This document shows positions 34,165 through 46,040 of a stretch of 64,000 nt of DNA, one piece after another. The DNA is from Dillenia suffruticosa (lineage: Eukaryota; Streptophyta; Magnoliopsida; Dilleniales; Dilleniaceae), in assembly GCA_033439265.1 (NCBI GenBank), contig JAVTVX010000035.1, forward strand, positions 12,364,001-12,428,000, written 5' to 3'. The position numbers were made by a program, and so were the translations under genes. The notes beneath the pieces are model-generated. The model had not been told where the DNA came from. It saw only the letters and a program-made list of their open reading frames with translations, and made no database searches. Within the stretch, counting starts at the first letter, position 1; each line of letters starts with the position of its first letter.

Positions 34165-36197
34165 TGTCACGCCTCGATCCTCGGATCGACCACGCAACAG
34201 TCGCCGTATTGTCTCGATACACGGGCATAACCTCCCCATATACCGGGATTCCGTAAGACTACAAATCAGTTCAACAATTCATCAAATACACAACTCTATC
34301 ATAAATAGGAAAAATCATATAACAATACTCAGGCAAAGGAACAATACGGTTCATCCCTGTACACACGAGCATGCGTCGACACACAAAGAGGCGGGGGTTC
34401 CTGTACATGCATGCATGTAAAATTGGCCATTCTAGCCGTTCCAAAATTTTTAGTACAATTAAAACATTTAAAACAAAAGAAGTCTCAAATCATAATTGCA
34501 AGATTTTACTAACACTCACAAGATTTTACCAACACTCATATGAAGAAACGAGATAGCGTCAGTAAAGTCCATACGGTATGTGATGAACAGAACTCTGTAA
34601 AATCGAAAGAAAATAACAAATCCCATCATTTTAAATCAAACGTCTCATTTAAACAATAAGTCTAACCAAAATAAGAGTTAAGAGAAAATAAACAAGTTCC
34701 GTACGAACTCTAATACAAGTTATATAAGAAATCCATCAATATTTGCTCTATATATGAAACAAGTATTGATTTAATTCATACTAAAAGAATTATACAAGTC
34801 TTCCCTTCTATGGATTTCAAAATCAACCAAAATGAACTTGTATCACTATATACCTACACAAGTCAGCGGAATAAACCTTCTCAAACTCCAATTTCTGTCG
34901 CAGACCTAAACTTCCTCTGAAAGATGTTAAAGAGAGGGGTGGGTATTGAGAAATATTTAGTGACTGGAGTGCAATGGTATAATTGTGTGATAAATGAGGG
35001 ATGAATGTTGGGTATCAAAGTATATCTCAAACAATACTTCATATATATCGAAACATTTTCAATAAATCAGATAATTCACAAAATATGCATCCATATCAAA
35101 TATTTTTTCAGAAAATTACAAGGGTCCTATCGAAATTACTTCTGTCCTGCGTTTGGCCGAACCAAGATAGAAACCCACCAAGTGGTTTTCCATTTAAGTA
35201 TTTCAAATACTACCCCCATCCTTAGCGTTGGCTCGGACCTCCAGGGGTGCAATCTGGATAATCCGACGTGGCAGAGAAGAGGTCGTGTATACCTCTCTCG
35301 CAATGAAACCCCAACCACGCCATCCCGTCGGGTCGCTTCGTGGAGAGAATGACTATAGCCATTATATTCATACACCATCATTTCACAATCATTCAAATTA
35401 TAATCAATATGCCATGTTTCATCAAACAAATTCTGAAATTCATGCTACAAGCATTTATAAATCTAATATCAAATGTAAATGGCACAGATTCATTGATAAT
35501 TATATAAAATGCATTCGTAATTCAAACTTCCATTCCTGACATCCCACAATCACAAATAATTTTATATAAAACTTGTAAAAATCATTCAAAACATTTTACA
35601 AAAAAATTTAAACTCATTTTACTCATTTATAACACAATGGACCATCCACCTACCTTTAGAGAGAGTATCCACTCTCTACACCCTATCGATACTTAAGGAA
35701 TTTCCTTTCAAACTCCAATGGATCTTCCTAAATCAATAATAACAATTCTGAGATAGTACAAATCATAAACCCTAACACATTCTCTCATCTTAAATAGCCT
35801 ACATTCGATCTATTATTGAAAGCACTTAGAAATTCTCTTACCTAGGGTTTCTCGATTCGCAGACCTAGTTTCCATCCTCCATTCATTCAGCCCAGAACCT
35901 ATAGCATGTCTAAATTAAGGCAAAGGTCATCAATTAAACCTAACTACTAAGAACATTCAAATTCCTAAAGTATTTACTCTCAACTGTCACCCTTACTTAC
36001 ACAGGGGATGATTGTAGAAAAATAGAACCTAGGGTTTTTACGAAATTGAGGCTGTCGCAAGAAGGTTGCAGGAAGATCTCTCAGGAGAGAGAGAGCAAAG
36101 CACGCGCAAGCAAGGGAAAGCGAGGTTGTCGCGCACGAGCAAGAGAACCCGAGGTGGTCGCACGCTTGCAGGAGGGAGAAAGCAGAGAGTGAAGTAT

Positions 36198-36262
<65 letters not shown>

Positions 36263-36459
36263 TGGTGAGAGAGAGACAGGACGATGGTGAAAGAAGGGGC
36301 AGAGGATGGCGGAGATGGTGGCGGGGAGGCGACGGAAGAGAGACGAAATCAGGAGAGAGAGGCGGAAAGTGAGAGAAATTAGGACTGAAAGTCCTAAACT
36401 AATTGGGGGGAGACGCGGCATTTTGGGGTAAAACGTGACGTCTCTCCCTTGGTATTACA
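34165..36459 (-). mobile_element. 3' LTR of the minus-strand gypsy fossil
   Basis: On the minus strand it begins TGTAATACC (36459) right after a purine-rich tract and ends GTGACA (34165). It matches 43895-46040 along nearly its whole length. By eye the first 115 bases differ at about 18-20 positions, with later parts closer, so the insertion is not recent. A (GA)n-rich block lies at 36199-36262, CT-rich in the element's own direction. Confidence 0.8.
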
Positions 36460-36478
36460 ACACTTAACCCCCTAAAAA
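36460..36478 (-). promoter_or_regulatory. Polypurine tract of the gypsy fossil
   Basis: The minus-strand reading TTTTTTTAGGGGGTTAAGTG abuts the LTR start. The plus-strand relatives at 13061-13078 and about 56180-56197 have the same AGGGGGTTA / AGGAGGTTA core. Confidence 0.65.
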
Positions 36479-39400
36479 AAATTTCATTCTCGAAATTTAA
36501 GAGAAAATTGTACCTCAAAAGGTTGGGGGTGTTACATCCGCATTAATTCTTCAGTTTCCCAAATCTATTCTTTTACTTGATTGTTTCTCAACAACACCTT
36601 AACCATAGGAATCTGCTTACTCCTTAACTGCTTGATCTGCCTATCAATGATTTTACTGGTTGTACCTTGAAACTCAAATTCTCATTCAATTCCACCGGAG
36701 GTGCTTCCAATTTGTGTGAGAAATCCGGTAAATACTTCTTCAACATGGAAACATGAAAAATGTCATGGATCCTTTGCAACTCCGGCCGTAGTTCTAGCCG
36801 GTATGTCACTTGTCCAATCCTTTCAAGAATTCTGAAGAGACCGATATAACGAGAATTTAGGTTTCCCCGTTTCTGAAAATGGATTACGTCATTCCAAGGA
36901 GATATCTTCAAAAACACAATATCTCCTTCTTCAAATTCCAAAGGTCCTCTTCTCCTGTTGGCATAGTTCTTTTGTCGATCTTGAGCCGCCTTCATTCTTT
37001 CCTGAATCAGCTTCACTTTTTCTTTAGTGACCTCGATCATTTCTATACTTTCAATCTTTCTCTCTCCAACTTCATCCCAACACAAGGGAGTACGACACTT
37101 CCTTCCATAAAGGGCTTCATATGGAGGCATCCCTATGCTTGCTTGATAACTATTGTTGTAGGTAAATTCAACCAACGGAAAGTTTCTATCCCAACTACCT
37201 TGAAATTCCATAACACATGCCCTAAACATGTCCTCCAATGTTTGGATGGTGCACTCCGATTGTCCATCGGTTTGATGATGAAAAGCAGTGTTAAATTTCA
37301 ACTTAGTTCCTAAAGACTCTTGCAACTTTGACCAAAATTTAGAAGTGAATCGAGAATCACGGTCCGATACAATAGACACCGATACTCCGTGAAGTCTTAC
37401 GATCTCATCAATGTACAAATTTACCAATCTTTCTAAGGAATAGTTGTTCTGAATCGGCAAGAAGTGAGCCGATTTGGTGAGAGGGTCTACAATCACCCAT
37501 AGGGTATCGTAACGGTCCGGAGTACGTGGCAATCCCACTACGAAATCCATAGTGATATGTTCCCAGTTCCATTCGGGAATTGGTAACGGTTGAAGTGTTC
37601 TTGCCGGTTTCTGATGTTCGGCCTTGATCTATTGGCATACAAGACACTTCGCCACAAATTCGGCTATCTCTCTCTTCATCCCAGACCACCAATATGATTT
37701 TTTGATGGTTTGATACATTTTGGTACTCTCCGGATGCATAGCATAAGCCAAGGAATATGCCTCTTCAAGTATGGCCTTCCAGAGATCTTTATTTTTCGGA
37801 ATACATGTGCATTTCCCATACACTATAATTCCATCATCCCGAATCCGGAATTCACCACCTTCCCTTTTTGAATTTTCTCAATAATGCCCTTCAATTCATT
37901 ATCGGTACCTAAACCTCCCGAATGCGATCCACCAATGTAGGCCTCACCACAAACTTGGCTATTTAAGCACCTTGATCATCCTTAACAAACTCGACTCCAA
38001 GGGCTCGGAGTCCAACTAAACAATAGAGGTAAGAACTCTCTCAGAATGCCATAGATGAGGATTTGCAGCTTAAAGTATCAGCAACAACATTCGCCTTCCT
38101 AGGGTCGTAATCAATCACCAAGTCATAGTCTTTGATCAGCTCTAACCACCTTCTTTGTCTCAGATTGAGCTCCTTCTGAGTGAGTAAATATTTGAAACTC
38201 TTATGGTCGGTAAAGATCTTGCAAGTAACCCCATACAAATAATGTCGTCAAATCTTAAGGCAAATACAATGGCAGCTAGCTCTAAATCAAGAGTAAGGTA
38301 ATTTATTTCGTGTTTCTTCAGTTGACGAGAAGCGTAAGCAATCACCTTATCACCTTGCATCAGCACGCATCCTAATCCTTGCTTGCTAGCATCACTGTAT
38401 ATCACATAATCACCACCGCCACTAGTAGGGAGAGCAAGGATAAAAGTGGAGGTCAATATTTGTTTAAGCTCTCGAAAACTATGCTCACACTTCTTGCCCC
38501 ATTCGAACTTGACTCCTTTCCGAGTCAAATTGGTCATCGGAGCTGCTATTTTCGAGAATTTTTTTACGAATCTCCGATAATACCTTGCTAATCCAAGAAA
38601 ACTTCGTATCTCGGTGACATTTTTAGGCTGCTTCCACTTCAGAATGACTTCCACCTTCTTTGGATCCACAAAAATCCCGTCACTAGAAACCACATATCCC
38701 AAAAATCCAATCTCTTTTAGCCAAAACTCCCATTTTGAGAACTTGGCATACAACTCTTTCTCCCTAAGAGTTTGCAAAATGATTCGGAGATGTTCGGAAT
38801 GCTGTTCATCACTTTTGGAATACACCAAAATGTCGTCGATGAATACTATGACAAATTTATCAAGATAGGGATGGAACACTCGATTCATGAGATCCATGAA
38901 GGCCACGGGAGCATTTGTCAACCCAAATAGCATCACTAGGAATTCGTAGTGTCCATACCGCGTTCTAAACGCGGTTTTGTGAATATCACTACCCTTGATC
39001 TTCAATTGATGATAACCAGATCTCAAGTCGATCTTTGAAAAGATACTTGTACCTTGAAGTTGATTGAACAGATCATCAATTCTCAGAAGAGGATACTTAT
39101 TCTTGATCGTTGCCTTGTTGAGTTGTCGGTAGTCGATACATAATCAGAGAGTTTCGTCCTTTTTCTTCACAAATAAGACCGGAGCACCACAAGGCGAAGT
39201 GCTCGGTCAGATAAACCCTTTCTCCAACAACTCTTGGAGCTGAACCTTCAACTTTTTCAACTCTACAGGTGCCATTCGATACGGGAGAATAGAAATTGGT
39301 ACGGTACTGGGAATTAGATTTATAGTGAAATCGAACTCCCGGTTTGGTGGCAACCTAGACAACTCTTCCGAAAAAACGTCCGGAAACTCATTTACCACAA

Positions 39401-42182
39401 GAATATCGTCCAACTAGGACTTCTCACCGTGGTATCAACAATGAGTGCCAAATAAGCTTCACATCCCTTATGCACTAGTCTCCGTGCTTCAAGAGCTGAA
39501 ATTATACAACTTGGCACCACTCGCCGTTCTCCGGCGAATACAAGCAAGGGATGTCTTGGCTTTCGGAATTCCACTTCTTTAGTGAAACAATTCACGGAAG
39601 CTTGGTGAAGATACAACCAATCTATATCTAGAATGACATCAAAATCTTTCATTTCCAACGGAATCAAATTCGACTCGAGAGTTACTTCCCCGATTTTTAC
39701 CTCACAAGACTTATACAATGCATCCCTAATTAGATGTTCTCCCAAAGGTGTGATAACCAATAATTCCTCAACAAGTGGAACTAAAGGTTTATTAGAATGC
39801 CTGGCAAACCCCGAACTCATAAAGGAATGATTAGACCTGGTATCTATGAGCATATGTGTATCAATATCAAAAATTTTCATCGTACCTATTACTACATCAG
39901 GATTAACTTTGGCCTCTTCATTTGTCATGGCATAGATTCGAGTTCGTTGTGTAGGGGCAGCTACAGTATTACTTCCCGTGCCCGTCCTCGGAGAACTAAT
40001 AGTGAAAGGTGCAGAAGCAATTGTCGGATCTCTTCTAGAACCACTGAGGGACCTCTAACTTGTCGGCTTCCTTGCCCTTCTACATTTAACTCCGGACAAG
40101 AGTGCCGAATGTGACCCTCTTTCCCATAATGGTAGTATCTTTTGGGACCCGGATGACGCCCCTTGCAATTCAAGCAAGTTTCTCCTCTACCATCCCTGGA
40201 CCTTACTACCATACCAACAGTTTTGCTGGAAGTACTAGGCCTAAAAGTAGATTGGTTTGGAGGAAAGCCAACCGACCCCGAAAAGAATCCACCATTATAA
40301 GAGCCTATGCCTCGATTTTTTTAAAACTTTGACTCAAATCGGAGCCACTAGGCCTCTTTCCTTTCTGATACTCTCTGACTTTGTTTCTCTCCATCACCAT
40401 TTTCTCGGCCCTCAAGGCCAAGTCTAGAATGTTTTGGAAAGTATGCCTCTTGGTGATGGGCATTTTCTCTCTGATATTCAAATTCAGTCCTGACTCGAAC
40501 TTTGAACTTATAGACTCCTCGGAGTTCACAAACTCCGAAACATAATTGGCAAGCTCTCTTAATTCTGTCTCGTACTCAAATATTGTCTTGTTTCTTTGAG
40601 CTAATTTGAAAAATTCCTCTCTTTTTTGATTCTGATAGAATCGGGTGTAGTATTTCTCTTCGAAGGCTCTAAGAAATTCTGTCCAAGTAGGAGGAACATG
40701 AGTCATTCCCTTCACATTCTCCCACCATATTCTCACACCTTTATCCAACAGTTTCACCGCCACCCATAATTTCATCTCATCGCTCAGTCTCATATCGGAG
40801 ACGGTCTCTTGGATTTAGCCAATCCATTCCTTGGCCACTGAAGTATCAGAAGTGCCCGCGATTGTCTCACATCCTAATTGCCTTGCCTCCTTTATCAACT
40901 TAGATAACTCCACAGTAGGGCGATCGATTGTTCTGACAACTGGAGGAGGAGGTGCTAGTGGGGTACTAGGAGTAGCAACCAGCACTGAAGGAGGAGCCGG
41001 TGAAGGAGCTGAAGTCACATGTGGAGCTTGGTACTGCGCTCTGAAAGTGTTCCACCACTCCATTACTTGCTGAAGAGCAGCAATAGGAGGAGCCGAAATC
41101 CCGGTAGGAGGAGCCGGGTGCGTAGGCACGAAAGGAGGAAGAGCATGCGAGGACGACTCATCTTCGTGCTCTGGTGGAGGAATCTCGTTCAGATTCCTCA
41201 TTCTCCTTCGTGGAGGCATAGTGATTTACACAACAAAAAGTTATAATTAAGTCAAAGGGTTAAGCGAAGGTTAATACTTAACCCTCTAAAAAGAATGTTT
41301 CTAATTTCCTAATAAATCCATGGAATACTTTGTATATTCTTTGAACACTACAAAAAAACATGGTTTTAGCCACGGATTTTCGCGACGAAAAAAATTCGTC
41401 GCTATTTTGCGACAAATTTAGCAACAAAAACTTTTTCGTCGCTAATTTGCCACAAAATTTGTAACGAAAAGGAAGTCGTGGCTAAATTAGCGATGGACAC
41501 ATCATTCGTAGCAAAATTCATCGCTAATTAGTGACGAAAAAATTTTCGTGGCTAAATTTGTCGCTAATTAGTGACGAAAAAATTTTCGTGACAAAATTCG
41601 TCGCTAATTGGCGACAAAAAACTTTTCATTGCAAATTTCGTAACTAAATAGATTTTTTATATATAATTAAATAAAATATAATATTAATATAATATTTAAA
41701 TTAAAAATTAATTTAACAACCACGGTTGGTAATTTAATTTAGTGACGGATTTCCAAATCTGTGGCTGATTCAGCGACGGATTCCAAATCCGTGGCTGAAT
41801 AATTATAATTTTATTTTATTTTTATTTTATTTTAATAATTTTAGCGACGGATTGTAAATCCGTCGCTGAATTTTATCTTCTTTTAATTATAATTTTATTT
41901 TATTTTTATTTTATTTTTATTTTATTTTATTAATTTATATTAACAAATCATATTATTATTTTATAATATTTTAATTTACATTTTATTTTATTATATTATA
42001 TTTCTAAATTCTTAAAAAAAACCATATATTTTATTTTATTTAAATTATATATATATTTTAATTAATTTATTATTTTTTTCCCTTTTTTATTTAATATTTT
42101 TTATTATTGTATAGGTAATTTTATTTTATTTGTATTATTTTATTCAATAATATAAAATTTTTAATTAAATATTAATCTGAAC

Positions 42183-42420
42183 CAGCGCGGGCGCCTGCCT
42201 GCCTAGGCGCTCGCGCCCTGAGTGCCTGCCTAGGCGCTCGCCCCCAGGCAGGCAAGCGCGGGCGCCCGTGCGCCTGCTGGGGCGTGCCTGCGTGGGCGCC
42301 CAGGCAGGCAGGCGCGGGCACCCGCCCTGCTGGGGCACGCCTACTGGGGCGTGCCTGCTTGGGCGCCCAGGCAGGCAGGCGCGGGCGCCCGCCCTACTGG
42401 GGTGCGCCTGGGCGTCCTTC
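42183..42420. repeat. GC-rich block in the CACTA element
   Basis: About 240 bases made of variants of GGCGCCCAGGCAGGCAGGCG and its reverse (GCCTGCCTAGGCGC), between sequences that are mostly A and T. Reading frames across it give only low-complexity peptides. Confidence 0.8.
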
Positions 42421-43104
42421 ATTGGTTTTAATACAAAAAATACAAATAATTTGTAGTTGAAGAGATTCAAATCTTGAACTTGGACCTCGAACTCGAATTT
42501 AACAGACATATCACCACCACTTAGTGTTGTTGTGTGATAATACTTTTTTTTTCTTTTTTCCTTCTCTTTGTTTTCTATTCTCACTTTTTTTCCTTATCTT
42601 TATTTTTGGGTTTTTTTTTTTCTTTCTACTCTCATTTATTATATATAATAATTTTATTATAACGAATAAAAATATTTTGTAATTAAATATATAGATTTTT
42701 TAAATTATTAATATATTATAATTTATTGACGATTATGATTTTATAGTTTTGAGATATTGTAATCCATTTTTAAATTATGGATTAAAAAAATAAAATAAAA
42801 TTGAAAAAAAATAATAAAATAATAAGGTAAAAGAAAAAAGAAGAAATCAAAATATAATATTAACATATTTTTTAATTAATTAATTATTTTATTTTAAATT
42901 AGTATTTTATTATTTTTTATTTTATTAAAAATTATCATATTTATTATTTTTAATTAATATTATTTTAGGTGGGTAGTATAAATAAAAAAAGTTATTATAT
43001 TTATTATTTTAAATTATGATTATATTTTATTTTATTATTATTAGAAAAATGTGAAATAAAGATAATAAATAATAAAAAAGAAATTTTTATCATAATAATA
43101 TCTT

Positions 43105-43165
43105 TGATTCAGTGGTTTACAGGTTGCATGTAGGAGTTCGGAGGAGTTCGGAGTTCGAACCACGG
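43105..43165 (+). other. tRNA-like box A/box B stretch in the CACTA element
   Basis: TGGTTTACAGG (43111-43121; box A consensus TRGYNNARNNG, one mismatch) and GAGTTCGAACC (about 43149-43159; close to box B GGTTCGANTCC). A GC-rich tail follows. The same TGGTTTACAGG occurs in the inverted CACTA copy. Not a foldable tRNA gene as far as I can see. Confidence 0.45.
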
Positions 43166-43874
43166 TGGAGGCAGAAGGCGCGGCATTTTCCAGTAATTAA
43201 GAGTGCCTGCGCGGGGTGCTGGCTTGGGGGGGCAAGGGTGGCACAAGCGCTGGCTCGAGCGGGCGGGCAAGTTGTGGTGCTGGCTCGGGTGGGCGAGGGT
43301 GACACGGGTGACACGTGTGCTCCCTCGACATTTTGATGGAATTTGAAATCAGCGACGGATTTTTTTATTATTACAGATTTTTTTCCCCTAAATTAGTGAC
43401 GGATTTTAGTGACAAAAATTATCTGTCGCTAAATTTAGCGACGAATTTTAGATTTTAGTCGTTAAATTTAGCAACGGATTTTTTTATGTCGTTAATTTAG
43501 CGATAGATAATTTTTTGGCGCTAAAGTTTGTGACGAATTTTAGTGACGAAAAATTATTTTTTGCCAAATTTAGCGACAGATTTCAATTTTCATCGCTAAA
43601 TTTAACGATGGATTTCTAATTTTCGTCACTAAATTTTTGCGACGTGTTATTAGGGACGAAAAATTTTTTGTCACTAAATCCGTCGCTAATGTTTTTAGCG
43701 ACGAATTTTTTAAAAATTTTCGTCGCTAAATTTGTGGCTAAAAGGCTTTTTTTTGTAGTGGAAAACCTTTTTTGAAAACCAAACATTTCAAAATTTTTAG
43801 AAAACTTTCGGAACATTTAGAAATATTTGAAATTATATCCAAAACCATTAAACTTTTAAAATCGTGAGCCTACG

Positions 43875-43886
43875 GCTCTGATACCA
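43875..43886 (-). promoter_or_regulatory. Primer-binding site of the gypsy fossil (tRNA-iMet)
   Basis: The minus strand reads TGGTATCAGAGC eight bases inside the 5' LTR, which fixes the element's direction. Confidence 0.9.
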
Positions 43887-43894
43887 ATAAAGTC

Positions 43895-46040
43895 GTCACG
43901 TCCCGATCCTTGGATCGACCATGCAACAGCCGCCGCGTTGTCTCAATACACAGACAGAATCTCCCCATATATTGGGACTCTGTAAGGTTACAAATCAGTT
44001 CAGCAACTCATCCAATACACAACTTAATCAGAAATAGGAAAAATCATATAACAATACTCACACAAAGGACCCATCCGGTCCATCTCTGTACACACGAGCA
44101 TGCGTCGACACACAAAGGGGCGAGCGTTCCTGTACATGCACGCATGCAAAATTGGTTATTCTAGCCATTCCAAAATTCTCAACACAATTAAAGCATTTAA
44201 AACAAAAGAAGTCCCAAATCATAATCACAAGATTTTATTAACAGTTGCATGAAAAAACGAGCTAGCGTCAGTAAAGTCCATACGGTATGAGATGAACAGA
44301 AATCTGTCAAATCGAAAGAAAATAACAAATCCCATTATTTTAAATCAAACGTCCCATTTAAACAATAAGTCTAACCAAAATAAGAGTTAAGAGAAAATAA
44401 ACAAGTTTCGTATGAACTCTAATACAAACTATGTAAGAATTCCATCAATACTTACTCTATATATGAAACAAGTATTGATTTAATTTATACCAAAAGAATT
44501 ATACAAGTTTTCCCTTCCATGGATTTCAAAATCAACCAAAATGAACTTGCATTACTATGTACCTACACAAGTCAGCGGAATAAACCTTCCCAAGCTCCAA
44601 TTTCTACCGCAGACCTAAATTTCCTCTGAAAGATGTTAAAGAGAGGGGTGAGTATTGGGAAATACTCAGTGAGTGGAATGCAGTGGTATGACTATATGAT
44701 AAATGAGGGGTGAATATGGGAGTATCAAAATATATCTCAAACAATACTTCATATATATCGAAACATTTTCAATAAATCAGATAATTCACAAAGTATGCAT
44801 CCATATCAAATATTCTTTCAGAAAATCACAAGGGTCCCATCAAAATTACTTCCCTCCTGCATTTGGCTGAACCAAGACAGAAGCCCGCCAAGTGGTTTTC
44901 CATTTCAGTATTTCAAACACTACCCCCTTCCTTGGCGTTGGCTCAGACCTCCCCGGAGTGCAATTCGGATAGTCCAACATGGCAGAGAAGAGGCCGCGTA
45001 TACCTCTCTCGCAATGAAACCCCAACCATGTCATCCTATTGGGTCGCTCCGTGAAGAGAATGACTATAGTCATTACACTCGTGCACCATCATTTCACAGT
45101 CCTTCAAATTATAGTCAATGTGCCATGTTTCATCAAACAAATTCCGAAATTCATGTTACAAGTATTTACAAATCCAATATCAAATGTAAATGGCACAGAT
45201 TCATTGATAATTACATATGATGCATTCGTAATTCAAACTTCCATTCCAGACATCCCACAATCACAAATAATTTCATATAAAACTTGTAAAAATCATTTAA
45301 AACATTTTACAAAAGAATTTAAACTCATTTTGCTCATTTATAACATAATGGACCATCCACTCACCTCTTGAGAGAGTATCCACTCTGTACACCCTATCGA
45401 TATTTAAGGGATTTCCTTTTAAACTCCAATGGATCTTCTTAAATCAATAATAACAATTCTGAGATAGTACAAATCATAAACCCTAACACATTCTCTCATC
45501 TTAAACAACCTACATTCGATCTATTATTAAAAGCACTTAGAAATTCCCTTACCTAGGGTTTCTTGATTCGCAGACCTAGTTCCCATCCTCCATTCATTCA
45601 GCCCAGAACCTGTAACGTGTCCAAATTAAGGCAAAGGTTAGCAATTAAACCTAGCTACTAAGAATATTCAAAATCCTAAAGTATTTACTCTGAACTGTCA
45701 CACTTACCTACGCAGGGGATGATTGTAGAAAAATAGAACCTAGGGTTTTTACGAATAGAGGCTGTCGCAAGAAGGTTACAGGAAGATCTCTCTGGAGAGA
45801 GAGAGCAAAGCGCATGCGAGCAAGGGAGAGGGAGGCTGTCACGTACAAGTAGGAGAACCCGAGGTGGTCACACGCTCGCGGGAGGGAGAAAGCAGAGAGC
45901 GAAGTAGAGAGAGAGAGAGAGATGGTGAGAGAGAGACAGAGCGATGGTGAAAGAAGGGGCAGAGGACGGCAGAGATGGTGGCGGGGAGGCGACGGAAGAG
46001 AGAGGGAATCGGGAGAGAGAGGCGGAAAGTGAGAGAGATG
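43895..46040 (-). mobile_element. 5' LTR of the minus-strand gypsy fossil (partial)
   Basis: Matches 34165-36370 in the same direction. At about 46040 it passes straight into the inverted CACTA copy, so the outer end of the LTR and the host flank are not seen and no target duplication can be checked. Confidence 0.8.

Larger units (their letters stand above)
41346..43761 (+). mobile_element. Non-autonomous CACTA element, complete, TSD GAA
   Basis: It starts CACTACAAAAAAACATGG (41346) and ends TTTTTTTTGTAGTG (43761). The 3-bp duplication GAA is at 41343-41345 and 43762-43764. Both flanks belong to the leader of the minus-strand gypsy fossil, so it landed after that element. The outer 300-400 bases at each end are arrays of palindromic words around GACGAAAATTTTCGTC. 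The interior is very AT-rich except for two GC-rich blocks (42183-42420 and about 43200-43330), each next to a tRNA-like stretch. No transposase frame, so it depended on another element for movement. Confidence 0.9.
36479..43894 (-). mobile_element. Ty3/gypsy fossil, internal region (chromovirus-like)
   Basis: Minus-strand gypsy body. The leader runs from 43894 down to about 41220 and holds a CACTA insertion. Then come gag (41219-about 40305), a zinc-knuckle region (about 40180-40090) and aspartic protease (39928-about 39392). Reverse transcriptase spans about 39413-38500 ([11 protein letters not shown] at the active site), RNase H about 38480-38041, and the integrase zinc-binding region and core 37823-36624 (DFVVGLPRT, HHQTDGQSE). 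Order PR-RT-RH-INT is diagnostic of gypsy; LTR ends and Pol wording fit the Tekay/Del group. Large frames remain, so it is the best preserved of the three gypsy bodies, but it is broken, with several breaks. Confidence 0.85.

Noticed and set aside
36038-36421. Long Ser/Leu-rich frame in a GA-rich stretch
   Set aside because: It is a low-complexity translation of the (GA)n block inside the gypsy LTR. The same applies to frames at 45708-46229 and 13416-13718.
43105-43165. Possible tRNA gene
   Set aside because: Box-like sequences are present but no cloverleaf or anticodon stem could be drawn, so it is called tRNA-like only.
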